Notes: generated from the letters alone by a model not told the origin. 64,000 nt of DNA from Acidobacteriota bacterium (GCA_947470805.1 CANIVU010000010.1:1-64000), one strand, 5' to 3'; shown: positions 35,861 to 45,279, counted from the stretch's first letter. Made by a program: numbers and translations.

Positions 35861-37165
35861 CTAAATCCCGCGCAGCGTGCCTGTCGACAACGCAAACTTC
35901 TGCTGCTCAACTCCAAACCGCTGCAGCATACTCACAAACAGGTTCGAAAGCGGCTGCCGCCCTGGCCCACTCGTCGGCAGTGCCTGATACGAACCGTGCT
36001 TGAATCCACCTCCCGCCAGCACCACCGGCAGATTCAGATTCGTGTGCGCGTTTCCATTCCCCATCCCGCTGCCAAATAGCACCATCGTATGATCCAGCAA
36101 CGACCCATCCCCGTCCTCGATCCCCTTCATCTTGCCCAAAAACCGCGCGAACTGCTCCGTCTGGTACCGTTCCAGCTTCACCAGCAGGTCAATGCTCTCC
36201 TGCACCTGTCCGTGGTGCGACAGCGAGTGATACTCTTTCCGCACGCCCAGCACCGCGGCCTCAAACCCGCCGGCAATTTCCAGCGTCGCAATGCGCGTCG
36301 AATCGGTCTGCAACGCCAGCGCCATCAGGTCATACAGCACCGGAATATCGTTCACCAACCCCTGATTCTCCGGCTCCTTCATCGGCGCCGCCGGCTTCGG
36401 CACGCCCGCCCACTTCTGCCGCAGTTCCAACACCTTCTCCACATCGCGAACGGAAGTGAAATACTCGTCCAGCTTCTGCCGGTCCCGCTCGCCCAACTGC
36501 CGCTGCAACGACTTCGCGTCCCCATTTACCGCATCCAGAATCGAGCCCTGCAGCGTCAACCGGTCCTTCGTTCGGACCTGTTCGCTTTCGCTCTCACTCA
36601 CGAACAACTTCCGGAACAGCTCCCGCGGCCCCTGGATCGGATTCACCCGCGTCCCGCTCCGCGTCCAACACATCATGCACCCGCCGTGTAGCCCCTCTTC
36701 CGAACCCAGCGTCAGCGAGGGAAACCGCGTGGCTCCGCCCACCGTTTCCGCCATCCGCTGATCCAAGCTAATATTCCCGTCCGGCATGCCCTTGGCGTCC
36801 ACCTGCCGCACACCGCTCAAAAACGAATGCACCGCGAAATGGCCGCCCTTCACACCGTGGTCTAGCCCGGAGAACACCGTGACATCCTTGCGATGCTTCG
36901 CAATCGGTTCCAGCAGGTGCGGCGTGTCGTAATCAGCGCCTTTGGCCTTGGGGAAAAACTGTTGTGAATAAAACCCAAACGCGTTGCCAATCGCAACCAT
37001 TCGCATCGGCCGCACCGTCTTCGCGTCCGCGCCCAGCGCCGTCACCGCCAGCCCCGACCCCAACACCCTCGCTCCCAGCGAGTCAAGAATCGGCAACGCC
37101 AGTCGCACCCCGGCAGCGCGCAGGAAGAATCGGCGGCCAGCAAGGTCGGGTCGGTTCGTCGGCAT
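35861..37165 (-). CDS. DUF1552 protein, Tat-exported
   Basis: 434 residues. The leader MPTNRPDLAGRRFFLRAAGV is a Tat signal. PMRMVAIGNAFGFYSQQFFP, VFSGLDHGVKGGHFAVHSFLSG, GNISLDQRMAE and VVLAGGGFKHG are DUF1552 hallmarks; the fold is related to the alkaline phosphatase/DUF1501 group, and several His (HG, HFAVH, SLSHHG) could bind metal. First gene of the DUF1552-DUF1592 operon. The functional link is inferred from the pair's constant co-occurrence. Confidence 0.92.
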   Translation of the reverse strand: MPTNRPDLAGRRFFLRAAGVRLALPILDSLGARVLGSGLAVTALGADAKTVRPMRMVAIGNAFGFYSQQFFPKAKGADYDTPHLLEPIAKHRKDVTVFSGLDHGVKGGHFAVHSFLSGVRQVDAKGMPDGNISLDQRMAETVGGATRFPSLTLGSEEGLHGGCMMCWTRSGTRVNPIQGPRELFRKLFVSESESEQVRTKDRLTLQGSILDAVNGDAKSLQRQLGERDRQKLDEYFTSVRDVEKVLELRQKWAGVPKPAAPMKEPENQGLVNDIPVLYDLMALALQTDSTRIATLEIAGGFEAAVLGVRKEYHSLSHHGQVQESIDLLVKLERYQTEQFARFLGKMKGIEDGDGSLLDHTMVLFGSGMGNGNAHTNLNLPVVLAGGGFKHGSYQALPTSGPGRQPLSNLFVSMLQRFGVEQQKFALSTGTLRGI

Positions 37166-37174
37166 GCGGCGATT

Positions 37175-38164
37175 CTACCAACTCCGTGCCCCCCTCGCCG
37201 CCAGCAACTCCGCTACCCCCTGTTTCCTGCACCGCACCGCCCGCCCGAACGGCGTCACCCCGTTCTTGTCCCGCGCCTCAATGGCCGCCCCGCAGTCCAA
37301 CAACGCCTCAGCAATCCCAGTAAACCCCCGCCGCGCCGCCATATGCAACGGAGTTGCCCGCATTACCCCATCACAAGCATTCACGTCCGCTCCGGCCCCG
37401 ACCAGCAAACGGACAATCTCCGGCCCCGTCGCGGCCGCACACCCATTCGCCACCGCGTACAGTGCCGTATGTCCGCCGCGGTCCATCAACCCCGGGTCCC
37501 CTCCAAGCCGCAGCACCACGGTCACCACCTCCACACATCCCGCCGCCGCCGCATAGTGCAACAGCGGCCGTCCTCCAAAGCTCTCCACGCCGAGCCCTGG
37601 CTCCCGTTCCACCGCCGCCTCCACAAATCGAATCAACGCCACCCGCCCCGTCCGCATCATCCGCGCCAACAGCCCAACAAACACCGCCGGTCGCCCCGCA
37701 AACGCCTCCACCCGTGCCACTACTTCCTCATCCCGCCCGTCCACAATCGCCGCCACTGCCTCATCCAACTCCCGCTGCCCGGTCCACCGTCCGTCCGCAT
37801 CCCCGCCCGCCAGATACCGCACACCCTGAGTAAACAACTCCCGCAACCCCTCCCGCGTCTCTTCATTCACCGGTTCGGCCGCCACCGTTGCCATCATCAA
37901 TTCCAACCACGCCTTCCGCTCGGCCGGCCCGATCTTGAACCGCGCATGCGACTCCCGCAAACTCAACCACCACCGCTTCTGCGTCGCCGTTTCATCCCCT
38001 CCCAGAAACTGAACCAGGAACGCGGAAAACTCCTCAATCGCGCACCGCATACTCTTCCCCGGAAACAGCGGCCGCAAAACCGGGTCCGCTCCCACCCGCC
38101 CGTAAAAGGACTCCGCCAGCCGCCGGCACCCAGCCTCTCCGCCCAACGATTCCAGCAAACCCAT
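37175..38164 (-). CDS. truncated haemoglobin (TrHb2-like) fused to ankyrin repeats
   Basis: 329 residues from ATG 38164. Residues 1-125 align with group II truncated globins: LLESLGGEAGCRRLAESFYGRV (B10 Tyr), ADPVLRPLFPG, FLVQFLGGD, LRESHARFKIG (proximal F8 His) and AERKAWLELM (G8 Trp). After a linker, residues ~190-325 hold about four ankyrin repeats (GGRPLLHYAAAAGCVEVVTVVL, GHTALYAVANG, ATPLHMAARRGFTGIAEALL, GVTPFGRAV). The haem residues are intact, so O2/NO/H2O2 chemistry or sensing coupled to a protein-binding module is likely. There is no signal peptide. It is convergent with nothing and lies 34 bp from the divergent peptidase gene. Confidence 0.8.
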   Translation of the reverse strand: MGLLESLGGEAGCRRLAESFYGRVGADPVLRPLFPGKSMRCAIEEFSAFLVQFLGGDETATQKRWWLSLRESHARFKIGPAERKAWLELMMATVAAEPVNEETREGLRELFTQGVRYLAGGDADGRWTGQRELDEAVAAIVDGRDEEVVARVEAFAGRPAVFVGLLARMMRTGRVALIRFVEAAVEREPGLGVESFGGRPLLHYAAAAGCVEVVTVVLRLGGDPGLMDRGGHTALYAVANGCAAATGPEIVRLLVGAGADVNACDGVMRATPLHMAARRGFTGIAEALLDCGAAIEARDKNGVTPFGRAVRCRKQGVAELLAARGARSW

Positions 38165-38198
38165 GCCGAATTGTACCCTTCGGGCTACACTGTCAACC

Positions 38199-39155
38199 AT
38201 GCGCCTCGCCCTCTGGGTCCTCGCCACTCTTGCCCTCTCCGCCCAGCCCAACTATCAATACTTCTTAAACGGCAACGCTGCCGACGTGCAACCCAAACCC
38301 ATCCCCGGCTACCTCCTCGCCGGCGGCGGCAAGGACGTCGACCCTGCCTTTAAATGGTTCCTCTCCCGCGCCAACGGCGGCGACGCCCTTGTCCTCCGCG
38401 CCTCCGGTGGCGACGCCTACAACCCCTACTTCCACACCCTCGCCAAACTCGACTCCGTCGAAACCATCATCTTCAAAAACGAATCCGCCGCCCGCGAACC
38501 CTTCATCGCCGAAAAGATCCGCAACGCCGAAGCCATCTTCCTCGCCGGCGGCGACCAGTGGAACTACATCCGTTACTGGCGCAACACCCCCATCGCCGAA
38601 GCGCTGAACGACGCCATTCGCCGCGGCGTCCCCATCGGGGGCACCAGCGCCGGCCTCGCCGTTCTCGGCGAATTCGCCTTCTCCGCCAAGCACGACACCG
38701 TCACCACCCCCGAAGCCCTCGCCAACCCCTACGACGAAAAAGTGGACATCTACCAGGGCCTGCTCAACATTCCCCAACTAACCTGCTTGATCACCGACAG
38801 CCACTTCGCCAAGCGCGACCGCATGGGCCGCCTGCTGGTCTTCCTAGCCCGCATCAAGAAGGAGTCGAAGTGCTCCACAGTCCGCGGCCTCGGCATCGAT
38901 GAACGCGCCGCCGTGACGCTCGACCCCACCGGCCACGCCCAGGTCATGGGCGAAGGCGCCGCCTACCTCGTCCAGCTCTCCGCCACCCCGAACATCCAAC
39001 CCAACACCCCCGCCACCATCCCCGCCATGCCCGTCACCGCCATCCCCGCCGGCCAGTCGTTCCAAATGAACAAATGGCCCGCAAAGACTTACGAACTCTC
39101 GGTCGCGAATGGCGTTGTCAAATCCAGCAAGGACGGCCAGTACGGCGCTACATAG
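38199..39155 (+). CDS. secreted cyanophycinase-like S51 peptidase
   Basis: 318 residues from ATG 38199 (MRLALWVLATLALSAQ, signal peptide). GYLLAGGGKDVD, AIFLAGGDQWNYIRYW and RGVPIGGTSAGLAVLGEFAF with the nucleophilic Ser are peptidase family S51 motifs; ITDSHFAKRDRMGRLL supplies the downstream His region. S51 includes cyanophycinase (beta-Asp-Arg cleavage) and aspartyl dipeptidase. Export suggests scavenging of external cyanophycin-like or aspartyl peptides. Confidence 0.85.
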   Translation: MRLALWVLATLALSAQPNYQYFLNGNAADVQPKPIPGYLLAGGGKDVDPAFKWFLSRANGGDALVLRASGGDAYNPYFHTLAKLDSVETIIFKNESAAREPFIAEKIRNAEAIFLAGGDQWNYIRYWRNTPIAEALNDAIRRGVPIGGTSAGLAVLGEFAFSAKHDTVTTPEALANPYDEKVDIYQGLLNIPQLTCLITDSHFAKRDRMGRLLVFLARIKKESKCSTVRGLGIDERAAVTLDPTGHAQVMGEGAAYLVQLSATPNIQPNTPATIPAMPVTAIPAGQSFQMNKWPAKTYELSVANGVVKSSKDGQYGAT

Positions 39156-39257
39156 GCAGGGAGCATCGCAACTCAGAATTGGGTATCGCGTACTCCCAAC
39201 GCCATTGCCCGGAGCGATGACACGTACTTTCTCCCGGCACAGCGCCAGGCAAACGTC

Positions 39258-39599
39258 CTACCGTCGCAACGGCCTGCTAAACGGAATATCCACCTCCGTA
39301 AACCCACCGGCTACAACCGAGTTCACCGCCTCCACCACCCGCTCAATACACGGCCGAACGTCCGGCCACTGTTGCTTGCCCAGGATGACGACCGCAATTC
39401 TCCGCCCCTCCAGACTCTGCTGATACCTCAGGTTCTTGTCGGTAGTAACAAGCACTTCAAACCGCGCCTCTTCCGCCGCCGCCAGCAACTCGCCATTCGT
39501 CAATCGGTCCCATCCAGCATCTTTCGCCTTCGTCACCTCATGCCCTTCAAGAAACGCAATCAGTGGCGCCGGAACGCCGTGATCAAGCAATACGCGCAT
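39258..39599 (-). CDS. DUF5615 PIN-like toxin
   Basis: 113 residues from ATG 39599. MRVLLDHGVPAPL, VLVTTDKNLRYQQ and VVILGKQQWPDV match DUF5615 (Mut7-C/PIN-like) proteins, which carry the acidic residues of a small nuclease active site. Its start overlaps the upstream DUF433 gene by 17 nt. The DUF433-DUF5615 order is a recognised candidate type II toxin-antitoxin arrangement. Toxicity is inferred. Confidence 0.82.
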   Translation of the reverse strand: MRVLLDHGVPAPLIAFLEGHEVTKAKDAGWDRLTNGELLAAAEEARFEVLVTTDKNLRYQQSLEGRRIAVVILGKQQWPDVRPCIERVVEAVNSVVAGGFTEVDIPFSRPLRR

Positions 39600-39849
39600 C
39601 GGGCGGAGCAATCTGCCGGCCATCCGGCAGCGGCGCCTCCAAGCTACGGGCCGCAAACGTCAACACGGCTGCAATCTGCTCATGGGACACGTCAAACCAC
39701 TCCATGATCTCCTCGATGCTCGCGCCCGCCTCCAGATTCTCGAACACAGCCGACACAGGCATCCGAGTATCTTTAAAAACCCACGCCCCGCTCACTTTTC
39801 CAGGGATACTTTCCACCGCCGGGCATTGGGACCAGTCGAGTGCTGCCAT
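39583..39849 (-). CDS. DUF433 antitoxin
   Basis: 88 residues from ATG 39849, with AGAGGA about 8 nt upstream. The DUF433 winged-helix pattern is clear: W-x-QCPAVESIPGKVSGAWVFKDTRMPVSAVFENLEAGASIEEIMEWFDVSHEQIAAVLTFAA (GxxxFxGTRxPV-type motif with IEEI…F…). DUF433 proteins usually bind DNA and pair with DUF5615 toxins, as here. Confidence 0.85.
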   Translation of the reverse strand: MAALDWSQCPAVESIPGKVSGAWVFKDTRMPVSAVFENLEAGASIEEIMEWFDVSHEQIAAVLTFAARSLEAPLPDGRQIAPPDARIA

Positions 39850-39991
39850 GATTGGAATCCTCTTCTCTTTACAATACCCCGCCGCACTTGCAAACTTCCC
39901 CCACCCCGTACCCACCCACCCCGCCAAACAACGTCATAATAAAACCAAGGCAATTCCGCCAAGGCATCGCTTTCCCAAAAATTGAGGCCCA

Positions 39992-41806
39992 ATGAACTTC
40001 CGGCTCGCCGCGGCCTGCGCCGCCCTTGTGTCCGTAGCTTTCGCGCAAACCCCCGCTCCAACGATGCCGCGCCCGCGCATCGGCAAGCCCCCCATCCTCC
40101 CCGTCTCCCAGGTCAAAAAAGGCATGCAGGCCATCGCCTGGACCGTCTTTGAAGGCACCGAGCCCGAAGCCGTCCCCGTCGAAATCATCGGCGTCTGGAA
40201 AAACGCCAACGGCCCCAAAGCCGACGTCATCCTCGGCCGCATGGGCGGCAAAGCCCAACGCACCAACGTCGCAGGCGGCATGTCCGGCAGCCCCGTCTAC
40301 GTCGATGGCAAATTGATCGGCGCCATCGCCCTCCGCCTCAGCTTCTTCTCCCCCGACGCCATCTGCGGCATCACCCCCATCGAAAGCATGCTCGAAATCA
40401 ACGAGCTCGACGCCTCCAAACCCGCCCAGCGCGCCGCCATCGAAGTCCCCGCCGAACTCCTCGCCGGCTCCGGTATCCCCGCCCAACAATCCCTCACCCT
40501 CCAACCTATTGACACCCCCCTCTCGATCTCCGGCGCCCACCCCGACGTCTTCCCCTACTTCAACGGCATCTTCAAAACGCAGGGTCTCCAACTCGCCCAG
40601 GGCGGCTCCACCGCCGCCCTCAAAGCCACCACCCTCGCCCCCGATTGGAAGACCTCTCTCAACCCCGGCGACACCGTCTCCATGATCCTCGTCTCCGGCG
40701 ACGTCAACATCTCCTCCGGCTGCACCGTTACCTATAACGACGGCACACGCGTCCTCATCTGCGGCCACGCCTTCCTCAACATCGGCCCCGTCAACATGCC
40801 CATGGCCAAGGGCGAAATCCTCTGGACCCTCGCCTCCACCTTCCAGCCCACCAAAGTCTCCAACGCCACCGAAGTCGTCGGTACCTTCACCCAGGATCGC
40901 CACCTCGGCATGCTCGGCAAGCTCGGCGAAAAGCCCCGCATGATCCCCGTCAAACTCACCCTACGCTCACTCAACGCCCAGGGCGCCGCCTTCAAAACGA
41001 ACACCCTCAATTTTGAAGTGATCGAGAGCCAGCGCTTCACGCCCCAACTCATGATGCTCGGCATGTTCAACGCCATCTCCGGCATGAACGAATTCGCCGA
41101 GGACACCACCTACCGCATCGCCGCCAACGTCAATCTCGCCAATGGCCAGAAGCTCGACCTCCACACCATGCTCGCCCCCAGCGAACTCCCCGTCCCCGCC
41201 TCCCTCCAATCGGCCATGTGGTTCGGCGACAAGTTCAATAAGCTCTTCGGCAACGCCGTTCGCATGCCCGACGTCGGCCGCGTCGAAGCGACAATCGATC
41301 TCATCCCCGAACGCCGCACCGCCGCCATCGAATCAGCCTGGATCCCCTCCGCCGAAGTCGAAGCCGGTGCCGAAATCCCCGTCAAAGTCTTCCTCCGCCC
41401 CTACCGTGGCGGCCGTGTCGAACGCGAACTCAAACTCAAAGTCCCCACCGGCCTCGCCCCTGGCAACTACAGAATCCAGCTCAGCGACGCGACGGCCCTT
41501 AACAACATGCAGAACATGACGCCTCTCGCCAACCGCTTCATGGAGCTCTCCCAAACCGTTTCCCTCATCAATCAGGAGCGCGCCAACAACCGCCTCTACG
41601 CCACCCTCGTCCAACCCCGCCCCACCGTCTACACCGACGATCGCACCCTCCCCAACCTCCCCAGTTCCGTCCTCAACGTCATGCAAAACGGCCGCAGCGC
41701 CAGCCGCAGCTTCATTGCAGCGCCCGAAACCGCCGTCGCCGAGCAATCCGTCCCGTTCGATTACGTTGTCACCGGCAGCCAATCGCTGCGCCTTACCGTC
41801 AAATAA
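39992..41806 (+). CDS. secreted SpoIVB-like (S55) serine peptidase domain protein
   Basis: 604 residues; MNFRLAAACAALVSVAFAQ is a signal peptide. Residues ~40-150 match the S55 fold: VKKGMQAIAWTVFEGTEPEAVPVEIIGV, then AGGMSGSPVYVDGKLIGAI, whose GMSGSP Ser is the nucleophile, and GITPIESMLEI. The rest is beta-rich with no clear domain. Acidobacteria have many such exported S55 proteins outside sporulation. Substrate unknown. It lies 11 nt before the propeller gene, so they are probably co-expressed. Confidence 0.82.
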   Translation: MNFRLAAACAALVSVAFAQTPAPTMPRPRIGKPPILPVSQVKKGMQAIAWTVFEGTEPEAVPVEIIGVWKNANGPKADVILGRMGGKAQRTNVAGGMSGSPVYVDGKLIGAIALRLSFFSPDAICGITPIESMLEINELDASKPAQRAAIEVPAELLAGSGIPAQQSLTLQPIDTPLSISGAHPDVFPYFNGIFKTQGLQLAQGGSTAALKATTLAPDWKTSLNPGDTVSMILVSGDVNISSGCTVTYNDGTRVLICGHAFLNIGPVNMPMAKGEILWTLASTFQPTKVSNATEVVGTFTQDRHLGMLGKLGEKPRMIPVKLTLRSLNAQGAAFKTNTLNFEVIESQRFTPQLMMLGMFNAISGMNEFAEDTTYRIAANVNLANGQKLDLHTMLAPSELPVPASLQSAMWFGDKFNKLFGNAVRMPDVGRVEATIDLIPERRTAAIESAWIPSAEVEAGAEIPVKVFLRPYRGGRVERELKLKVPTGLAPGNYRIQLSDATALNNMQNMTPLANRFMELSQTVSLINQERANNRLYATLVQPRPTVYTDDRTLPNLPSSVLNVMQNGRSASRSFIAAPETAVAEQSVPFDYVVTGSQSLRLTVK

Positions 41807-41817
41807 CGAAAACACTC

Positions 41818-43968
41818 ATGCGCCCTCTTCCCTTCGTGCTGGCCCTCGCCGCCCTCTCCGCGGCCTTCGCTGTCGATACCCGCTTCTGGACCTTCGCCTC
41901 CAAAGAGGATCACGACAAAGCCACCCTCAAACGCCTCTCGCTCCGCAGCGATGGCCGTATCACCCTTGCCCCGGCCGCCAGGGAACTCCACGACGCCGGC
42001 GTCTCCTACCTCTGGGCCGTCGCCCGCGGTGCCGATGGCGCCCTCTACACCGGCGGCGGCAACCCCGGCGCGACAACCGCCAAGCTCTTCCGCGTCCAGA
42101 ACGGCCAGTCCACCGTCCTCGCCGAACTCGCCGGCCTGCAAATCCAATCCATCGCCACCGATTCGGCCAACCGCGTCTACGCCGCCACCGCCCCCGATGG
42201 CAAGGTCTTCCGCGTCGGCCCCACCGGCACCACCGAGGTCTTCTACGACCCCAAGGCCAAATACATCTGGGCCATCGCCTTCGATAAATCCGGCAACCTC
42301 TTCGTCGCCACCGGCGACCACGGCGAAATCCACAAGGTGACCCCGCAAGGCCAGGGCTCCGTCTTCTTCCAAACCGATGAAGAACACGCCCGCGCCATGG
42401 TCGTCGATGCCTCCAACAACCTCCTCATCGGCACCGAACCCAGCGGCCTCATCATCCGCGTCAGCCCCGCGGGCGAAGGCTTCGTCCTCCACCAGGCCGG
42501 CCGTCGCGAAGTCACCGCCCTCGCCGTCGCCCCCGATGGCGCCATTTATGCCGCCGCCGTCGGCACCCGCACCGCCGCGCCGTCCGCCGCGCCCCCACCC
42601 GCTCCCGCCGCCGCGCCCATCTCCATCACCGTAACCGCCAACGGTGGCTCCGGTCCCGCCCCGGCCGCTCCCCGCGCCGCCCCGCCCACCCTAACCCCCT
42701 CCAGCGTCTCCGGCGGCTCCGAACTCATCCGCATCGCCGCCGATGGCTTCCCCCACCGCGTCTGGTCCGACGGCGCCGAAATCATCTACGCCATCACCTT
42801 CGACAAAACCGGCCACCCCATCCTCGGCACCGGTAATAAAGGCGGCATCTACCGTGTCGATAGCGACCTCCAGTCCACCCGCCTCCTCACCCTCGCCCCC
42901 ACCCAGGTCACCGCCCTTAACTCGGATTCGAACGGCGCCATCTACGCCGCCACCGGCAACATCGGCAAACTCTTCCAAATCGGACCCGCCCTCGAAAAGG
43001 ACGGAACTCTCGAAAGCGAAGTCCTCGACGCCAGCTGGTTCGCCGACTGGGGCCGCCTCGCCCCCAAAACCACCGGCACCGTGACCTTTGAAACCCGCTC
43101 CGGCAACCTCGACCGGCCCCAGAAAAACTGGAGCAACTGGGCCCCCTTCACCGGCCGCGTCAGTTCCCCCGGCGCCCGTTTCCTCCAATACCGCGCCACA
43201 CTATCCGGGGACGCCGCCGCCATCACCGGCACTGAAATCGCCTACCTCCCCCGTAACGTCGCCCCCCGCGTCGAACAGATCGAAATCACCGCCCCCAACT
43301 ACCGCTTCCCCAACCAGTCGTTGACCATGACGCCGTCCTCCACCCTTACCCTCAGCGGTATGTCCAGCCGGTCCGTGAACACCCAGTCCACGCCGAGCAA
43401 TGACCCCGGCAGTGTCACCCTCAACCTGGCCAAAGGCTACCAGGGCGCCCGCTGGAAAGCCGGCGACGCCAACGGCGACACGGTCCACTACACCGTCGAA
43501 ATCCGCGGCAAAAACGAAACCACCTGGAAGGTCCTGAAGAAGGATCTCGCCATCCGCCAGTTCAGCTGGGATTCCAGCGCCTTCCCCGATGGCGAGTACG
43601 TCCTCCGCGTCTCCGCGACCGACGCCCCCTCCAATCCGCCCGGCAAAGGCCTGACGGACTCGCTCGAAAGCGAGCCCTTCCTCATCGATAACACGCCCCC
43701 CGTCATCCGCAATCTGGCCGCCACCGGCAACGGCAACCGCGTCACGATCACCTTCAACGCCACCGATGCCGCGACCATCCTGACCAAGGCCGAATACAGC
43801 ATCAACGCCACCGAATGGATCTACCTCGAACCGACGACAAAGCTCTCCGACTCCCGCGACCACAGCTACACGGTCACAGTCGATCGCCCCGCCGGCGAAC
43901 TAACCATCGCCGTCCGCGTCACCGACGAGTTCGAAAATCACGCCGTCGAAAAGACCATCCTCAAGTAG
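41818..43968 (+). CDS. secreted beta-propeller / WD40-like protein
   Basis: 716 residues with a signal peptide (MRPLPFVLALAALSAAFA). Residues ~60-400 contain propeller blades of the type VSYLWAVARGADGALYTGGG, IQSIATDSANRVYAATAPDGKVFRV, IWAIAFDKSGNLFVATGDHGEIHKV, interrupted by a Pro/Ala-rich low-complexity linker (SAAPPPAPAAAPISI). C-terminal ~480-716 are Ig/fibronectin-like (WKAGDANGDTVHYTVEIRGKNETTWKVL, FLIDNTPPVIRNLA). Probably an extracytoplasmic binding protein acting with the S55 protein. Confidence 0.8.
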   Translation: MRPLPFVLALAALSAAFAVDTRFWTFASKEDHDKATLKRLSLRSDGRITLAPAARELHDAGVSYLWAVARGADGALYTGGGNPGATTAKLFRVQNGQSTVLAELAGLQIQSIATDSANRVYAATAPDGKVFRVGPTGTTEVFYDPKAKYIWAIAFDKSGNLFVATGDHGEIHKVTPQGQGSVFFQTDEEHARAMVVDASNNLLIGTEPSGLIIRVSPAGEGFVLHQAGRREVTALAVAPDGAIYAAAVGTRTAAPSAAPPPAPAAAPISITVTANGGSGPAPAAPRAAPPTLTPSSVSGGSELIRIAADGFPHRVWSDGAEIIYAITFDKTGHPILGTGNKGGIYRVDSDLQSTRLLTLAPTQVTALNSDSNGAIYAATGNIGKLFQIGPALEKDGTLESEVLDASWFADWGRLAPKTTGTVTFETRSGNLDRPQKNWSNWAPFTGRVSSPGARFLQYRATLSGDAAAITGTEIAYLPRNVAPRVEQIEITAPNYRFPNQSLTMTPSSTLTLSGMSSRSVNTQSTPSNDPGSVTLNLAKGYQGARWKAGDANGDTVHYTVEIRGKNETTWKVLKKDLAIRQFSWDSSAFPDGEYVLRVSATDAPSNPPGKGLTDSLESEPFLIDNTPPVIRNLAATGNGNRVTITFNATDAATILTKAEYSINATEWIYLEPTTKLSDSRDHSYTVTVDRPAGELTIAVRVTDEFENHAVEKTILK

Positions 43969-44683
43969 TCGCCGCGCCATCGATCTTGGCGGCCAGCTCT
44001 CGTAGCAGCGCCGCCCCGTCCCCCCGGTACGCGCTGCCGTGCTGACACGCCAGCAGTGCCGGGTCCAACGCCGCCAGCCGCTCCAGAATCGCCGTCGTGC
44101 TCGTGGCATGCGCGTAGTAGTCCATCATCCCGCGCATCCCCTCGCTCGCCGTCAGAATCTCCGATTCCGTCACCGGCGGCAGCCCCGCCCCTGCCTGCGT
44201 GAACAGGTCTCCGCACAATAGCGTCCGCGTCGAAATATCGAACAAAACTCCGCAATCCCAGCCGTGCGGTACGTGCGGCGTATACATCCATTTCATCCGC
44301 CGGCTGCCGATCGAAAACTCCTCCCCATCCCGCAGCCCGCGCGCCGGCCGGATTCCATAGTCGTTCAGCGACGTCATCACTCCCACCTCGGTCCCGAACG
44401 GAGTCGCCTGCGGCGCCACCGCCAGCAGCTCGTTCAACGCGCCGTACTCGTCGGCTTCAAAATGCGAACCCCCAATCCACCGCAGCTTCTCCGCGGGCAT
44501 CACTTTGGAAATCGCCTCCAGTGTCACCGGAAACAGCTTCCGGTACCCCGTGTGGAACAGTGCCGGTTCATCATCGTCAATCAGATAGGAATTGAACGTA
44601 AATCCTCCGGGAATCACATCCAGCGGCGTGCTGATGCGATAAATGCCCGCCGCCACTTCGTCAACGCGTGTATTCGTAATCAT
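43961..44683 (-). CDS. di-iron ODP / metallo-beta-lactamase-fold protein (FprA-like)
   Basis: 240 residues from ATG 44683. GGSHFEADEYGALN carries the H-x-E-x-D ligand set of flavodiiron-type (ODP) domains instead of the Zn HxHxDH; further ligands appear in VPHGWDCG, LLCGDLF and ACQHGSAY. ODP proteins bind O2, NO or peroxide at a di-iron centre. No flavodoxin domain is present, so it is a stand-alone sensor or an enzyme needing a partner. It is divergent from the ECF sigma gene across palindromic sites, suggesting a redox-sensing regulatory link. Confidence 0.8.
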   Translation of the reverse strand: MITNTRVDEVAAGIYRISTPLDVIPGGFTFNSYLIDDDEPALFHTGYRKLFPVTLEAISKVMPAEKLRWIGGSHFEADEYGALNELLAVAPQATPFGTEVGVMTSLNDYGIRPARGLRDGEEFSIGSRRMKWMYTPHVPHGWDCGVLFDISTRTLLCGDLFTQAGAGLPPVTESEILTASEGMRGMMDYYAHATSTTAILERLAALDPALLACQHGSAYRGDGAALLRELAAKIDGAATT

Positions 44684-44690
44684 GCCCGGA

Positions 44691-44730
44691 TGTGTAACGA
44701 AAAACCGCCCCGTTACACATAAAATGTGTA
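44691..44730. promoter_or_regulatory. nested palindromes between ODP and ECF sigma genes
   Basis: TGTGTAACG (44691-44699) is the reverse complement of CGTTACACA (44711-44719). TACACAT (44714-44720), AAA, ATGTGTA (44724-44730) is a second perfect palindrome ending 3 nt before the sigma-factor ATG. Together they occupy nearly the whole 50-bp divergent gap and look like operator sites. Confidence 0.6.
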
Positions 44731-44733
44731 GCA

Positions 44734-45279
44734 ATGGAAATCTCCTCCCTTGATGACGCGGCCCTCGCCCTCCGAATCCCCGCCGGCGACCCCACCGCGG
44801 AAGCCGAACTCTTCCGCCGCATGGCTCCCCGCGTCCATCTCTACGGCCTCCGCCACCTCCGCGATCGCCACGCCGCCCAGGATCTCTCCCAACAGGTCGT
44901 CGTCACCGTCCTCGAAGCTCTCCGCGCCGGTCGCCTCCGCGAACCTGAAAAGCTCGCCTCCTTCGTACTCGGCACCGCAAAAATGATCGTCCTCGACATG
45001 CGCCGTGGCGCCGGACGCAGAAAACACCTCCTCGAAACCTTCGGTGCCAGCGTCCCCGAACCCGCTCCGCCACCACTCCCCCAACTCGATCACCAACATC
45101 TCACCCGCTGCCTGCAAAATCTCAAGGAACGCGAACGCGCCGTCATCGTCATGTCGTTTTACGACGAACAGTCCAGCGACGAAGTGGCCCGCTCACTCGG
45201 CGTCTCCGAAGCCAACGTGCGCGTCATTCGCCACCGCGCCATCCACCAGCTCCGCGATTGCATGGGCGTGGCCGCATGA
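44734..45279 (+). CDS. ECF-type RNA polymerase sigma factor
   Basis: 181 residues. Region 2 (AEAELFRRMAPRVHLYGLRHLRDRHAAQDLSQQVVVTVLEALRAG, with the DLxQ core-binding helix) and region 4 (LKERERAVIVMSFYDEQSSDEVARSLGVSEANVRVIRHRAIHQLRDCM, helix-turn-helix) are clear, with an acidic-proline linker between. Its stop overlaps the anti-sigma gene ATG (ATGA at 45276-45279), the usual sigma/anti-sigma arrangement. It probably activates its own promoter in the gap shared with the ODP gene. Confidence 0.93.
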   Translation: MEISSLDDAALALRIPAGDPTAEAELFRRMAPRVHLYGLRHLRDRHAAQDLSQQVVVTVLEALRAGRLREPEKLASFVLGTAKMIVLDMRRGAGRRKHLLETFGASVPEPAPPPLPQLDHQHLTRCLQNLKERERAVIVMSFYDEQSSDEVARSLGVSEANVRVIRHRAIHQLRDCMGVAA

